From positions 1-52,476 of the forward strand of contig VGID01000027.1 of assembly GCA_016868035.1 (NCBI GenBank): a stretch of 52,476 nucleotides of DNA, read 5' to 3'. Source of the DNA: Betaproteobacteria bacterium (GTDB taxonomy: Bacteria; Pseudomonadota; Gammaproteobacteria; Burkholderiales; SG8-41). Each line of letters starts with the position of its first letter. The stretch's first letter is position 1. Positions 50,249-52,476 of the stretch are shown piece by piece. The notes beneath the pieces were generated by a model, which made no database searches, was not told the DNA's origin, and was given only the letters and a program-made list of their open reading frames with translations. The position numbers and the translations under genes were made by a program.

Positions 50249-51555
50249 CTTTTGGGTGGCTTCATGCGGTATTCGGCCGACTTCGCGTGCGCAGTCAGGC
50301 CCTCGCCGCGCGCGAGTTCCGCGGCGACGGCGCCCAGCGTTGTGGCGGCCTCGCGCGAGATGCGCAGCACGCTCGAGCGTTTCTGGAAATCGTAGACACC
50401 GAGCGGCGAGGAAAAGCGCGCAGTGCGCGAGGTGGGCAGCACATGATTCGGTCCGGCGCAATAGTCCCCGAGCGCTTCCGAGCTGTAGTGACCGAGGAAG
50501 ATCGCACCCGCATGGCGGATCTTGGGCAGCAGCGCATCCGGCAGATCCACCGCGAGCTCGAGGTGCTCCGGCGCGATGCGGTTGACGAGCTCGCACGCCT
50601 CGTCGAGGTCACGCACGCGGATCAGGGCTCCGCGCTTGGAGAGCGCCGCGCGGATGACATCGCGTCGCGGCATCCCGGCGAGCTGGCGCTCGATGCTTGC
50701 CGCGACGTCCTCGATGAAACCCGCATCGGGCGTGATCAGGATCGCCTGCGCGAGCTCGTCGTGCTCGGCCTGCGCGAAGAGATCCATTGCGACCCAGTCG
50801 GCATCCGTGCGCCCGTCCGACACCACCACCACTTCCGACGGACCGGCCACCATGTCGATGCCGACCCTGCCAAAGACGCGCCGCTTGGCCGCCGCGACGT
50901 ACGCATTGCCCGGGCCGACGATCTTGTCCACTGCCGGTATCGTCGCCGTGCCGAAAGCGAGCGCCGCGATCGCCTGCGCGCCGCCGACGGTGTAGGCGCG
51001 GTCCACCCCGCAGATCGCCGCGGCCGCGAGCACAAGGTCATTCTTCTCACCGCCGGGGGCCGGAACCACCATGATGATCTCGCCTACGCCGGCGACCTTC
51101 GCCGGCACCGCGTTCATGATTACCGAGGACGGATAGGCCGCCTTGCCGCCGGGAACGTAGAGACCGACCCGGTCGAGCGCCGTCACCCGCTGCCCGTATT
51201 CCGAGCCGTCCGCGTCCCGGTAGCTCCACGTGACGGCAAGCTGCTTCTCGTGGTAGGCGCGCACTCTCTGCATCGCCGTCTCGAGCGCCGCACGGGTCGC
51301 CGGGGGCACGCGATCGAGCGAGCGCGCAAGTTCCGCCGCGGGAACCTCGAGCGCGGCCACCGTTTCGGCCTGCACGCGGTCGAAGCGCCGGGTGTACTCG
51401 AGCAGCGCCGCATCACCGCGCTTCTCGACGTCGGAAACGATCGCCGCGACCGCTTCCTCGATCTGCGGGTCTTGCGCGGAGTCGAACGCGAGCAGCTCCT
51501 CGATTCGTGCCTCGAAGTCCGGCTGGTCGGTGGCGAGGCGGCGGAGCGCGATCAT
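50245..51555 (-). CDS. hisD: Histidinol dehydrogenase
   Basis: 436 residues. Markers are [48 protein letters not shown]-like [13 protein letters not shown], the zinc/catalytic region [17 protein letters not shown], and [20 protein letters not shown] with the catalytic Glu/His pair. It oxidises histidinol to histidine in two NAD-dependent steps. Its ATG overlaps the hisG stop (ATGA). The stop sits at the edge of a nonad repeat arm, and the spacer to hisC is 166 bp, unusually long for this operon. Confidence 0.97.
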   Translation of the reverse strand: MIALRRLATDQPDFEARIEELLAFDSAQDPQIEEAVAAIVSDVEKRGDAALLEYTRRFDRVQAETVAALEVPAAELARSLDRVPPATRAALETAMQRVRAYHEKQLAVTWSYRDADGSEYGQRVTALDRVGLYVPGGKAAYPSSVIMNAVPAKVAGVGEIIMVVPAPGGEKNDLVLAAAAICGVDRAYTVGGAQAIAALAFGTATIPAVDKIVGPGNAYVAAAKRRVFGRVGIDMVAGPSEVVVVSDGRTDADWVAMDLFAQAEHDELAQAILITPDAGFIEDVAASIERQLAGMPRRDVIRAALSKRGALIRVRDLDEACELVNRIAPEHLELAVDLPDALLPKIRHAGAIFLGHYSSEALGDYCAGPNHVLPTSRTARFSSPLGVYDFQKRSSVLRISREAATTLGAVAAELARGEGLTAHAKSAEYRMKPPKS

Positions 51556-52208
51556 GACGCCGCGCGCGCGAATGCATCCAGCAGCGGCTGGATGGCGGGG
51601 CGCTTGAGCTTCAGCGCCGCCTGGTTGACGATCAGACGCGCGCTGAGCGGCGCGATCTCCTCCACGGCCTTGAGCCGGTTGGCGCGCAGCGTCCTGCCCG
51701 TGCTCACGAGATCCACGATCGCGTCGGCGAGCCCCGTGAGCGGCGCGAGTTCCATCGAGCCATGGAGCCGGATCACGTCCGCGTGCACGCCCTTGGCGGC
51801 GAAGTGCTCGCGCGCGGTGTGCACGTACTTGGTCGCCACCCGCAGGCGCCCGCCCTGCTTGACCGCGTGCCGGTAGTCGAAGCCGTCCGGCGCCGCAACC
51901 ACCATGCGGCAGCGCGCGATCTTCAAGTCGAGCGGCTGGTAGAGGCCCGCGCCACCATGCTCGTCGAGCACGTCCTTGCCGGCGACGCCGAGATCGGCCG
52001 CGCCGTACCGGACGTAGATCGGCACGTCCGTCGCGCGCACGATGATCAGCCGCACGTCGCGCCGGCTGGTCCTCAGGATGAGCTTGCGCGAGGTCTCGGG
52101 GTCATCGCGCGCGACGATCCCCGCGCTCTCGAGCAGCGGCACGGCCTCGTCGAAGATGCGGCCCTTGGAGAGCGCGATCGTGATCACGGGCGGGGTGAGA
52201 ATCCGCAA
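51552..52208 (-). CDS. hisG: ATP phosphoribosyltransferase, short form
   Basis: 218 residues, lacking the C-terminal regulatory domain; such short HisG proteins need HisZ, which is not in this window. Markers are [55 protein letters not shown] and [20 protein letters not shown]. It starts histidine synthesis from ATP and PRPP. The start is uncertain: TTG at 52208 gives MRILTPPV, and GTG at 52187 gives MITIALSK; neither has a Shine-Dalgarno. A possible -10 box (TAAAAT, minus strand, 52223-52218) would start transcription at about 52211, making the TTG version nearly leaderless. Confidence 0.94.
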   Translation of the reverse strand: MRILTPPVITIALSKGRIFDEAVPLLESAGIVARDDPETSRKLILRTSRRDVRLIIVRATDVPIYVRYGAADLGVAGKDVLDEHGGAGLYQPLDLKIARCRMVVAAPDGFDYRHAVKQGGRLRVATKYVHTAREHFAAKGVHADVIRLHGSMELAPLTGLADAIVDLVSTGRTLRANRLKAVEEIAPLSARLIVNQAALKLKRPAIQPLLDAFARAAS

Positions 52209-52242
52209 AAAAACAGCATTTTACAGCAATGTGCGGATATCA

Positions 52243-52269
52243 ACCGCCAAGCCGCCAAGAACAGCAAGA
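52243..52269. repeat. 9-nt tandem repeat arm (CCGCCAAGA type)
   Basis: Three units, ACCGCCAAG, CCGCCAAGA, ACAGCAAGA, upstream of hisG. It matches the unit at 17340-17497. No inverted arm is found before the window ends. Confidence 0.7.
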
Positions 52270-52358
52270 AAAGGGGAACCGTGATCGAACCACAGAGAGT
52301 GGGAGAGAAGCAAAAGCCAAACGAGATCAGGCAACAGCCCTTTGCGTTTGGCAACGTC

Positions 52359-52476
52359 CTAGTTAGTGGGTAAAGCTGCCTGTGGCGCGAGCAGACGTTG
52401 AAGCACCAGAGCAATGAAATCAATGTCTTCAGGCAGCCGATGTTTGAAGTCTGCCTCGACGAGATATCTCTGAAGA
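52359..52476 (-). CDS. C-terminal end of an unidentified gene (cut by right edge)
   Basis: A minus-strand frame enters from the right edge and ends at a TAG (52359-52361). It reads FKHRLPEDIDFIALVLQRLL then APQAALPTN. The helix-like end and lack of stops over 38 codons suggest a real C-terminus. Codon use is less GC-rich than in the neighbours, which hints at acquired DNA. A hairpin (GCCAAACG 52316-52323 / CGTTTGGC 52345-52352) followed on the minus strand by TTTTGC may be its terminator. Family unknown; it does not look like MurA, which often precedes hisG. Confidence 0.4.
   Translation of the reverse strand, partial: LQRYLVEADFKHRLPEDIDFIALVLQRLLAPQAALPTN

Overview
This is a GC-rich chromosomal window from a betaproteobacterium, probably Burkholderiales-like. 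The strongest evidence is the right-hand third. It carries the gene order hisG-D-C-B-H-A-F-I-E, tatA-B-C, a DegS/DegQ-type protease, petA-B-C, sspA, sspB, which is typical of that class. Several orphan Bug/TctC-type periplasmic binding proteins point the same way. I see no phage, plasmid, CRISPR or complete insertion sequence.

Layout. Positions 1-6200 hold an amidase cut by the left edge, an aspartoacylase-like hydrolase, a TctC binding protein, a secreted cupin-like protein, a frameshifted SMP-30-like beta-propeller gene and a Phd/VapC toxin-antitoxin pair. Positions 6200-22100 are accessory catabolic genes: SDR, acyl-CoA dehydrogenase, NDP-forming acyl-CoA ligase, two MFS carriers, two intact and one frameshifted TctC-type proteins, a carboxymuconolactone decarboxylase-like protein, a ThDP enzyme, a 2-hydroxyacid dehydrogenase and a thioesterase-like protein. 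Positions 22100-27700 hold a GldF/GldG-type ABC system (ATPase, permease, GldG-like, DUF4340-like, lipoprotein), followed by tRNA-Thr(UGU). Positions 28200-35700 hold a catabolic cluster around a divergent GntR/UTRA regulator: dioxygenase, M20 hydrolase, TctC, cupin, RidA, SDR and an Asp/Glu-racemase-like protein. Positions 36000-52476 hold a Tat-signal amidohydrolase and then the conserved ssp-pet-tat-his block.

How the genes work together. The nine his genes cover the pathway from PRPP/ATP to histidine, except hisZ and the phosphatase, which lie elsewhere. TatABC exports folded proteins; the Rieske subunit PetA and the amidohydrolase at 36049-37563 both carry twin-arginine signals. PetABC is the respiratory bc1 complex. 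The TctC-type proteins have no TctA/TctB membrane partners here.

The most unusual signals are non-coding. At about 18 places the spacers contain short tandem repeats with a strict 7-nt or 9-nt period. Most form two inverted arms around a short unique core, with a different unit sequence at different loci, and they sit inside the his, tat and pet-ssp operons. A perfect 107-bp tandem duplication between the gldG-like and DUF4340-like genes turns one ATGA junction into a chain of three. Two decayed remnants are also visible: one Nif3-like at the expected syntenic place upstream of petA, and one like 3-hydroxyisobutyrate dehydrogenase.
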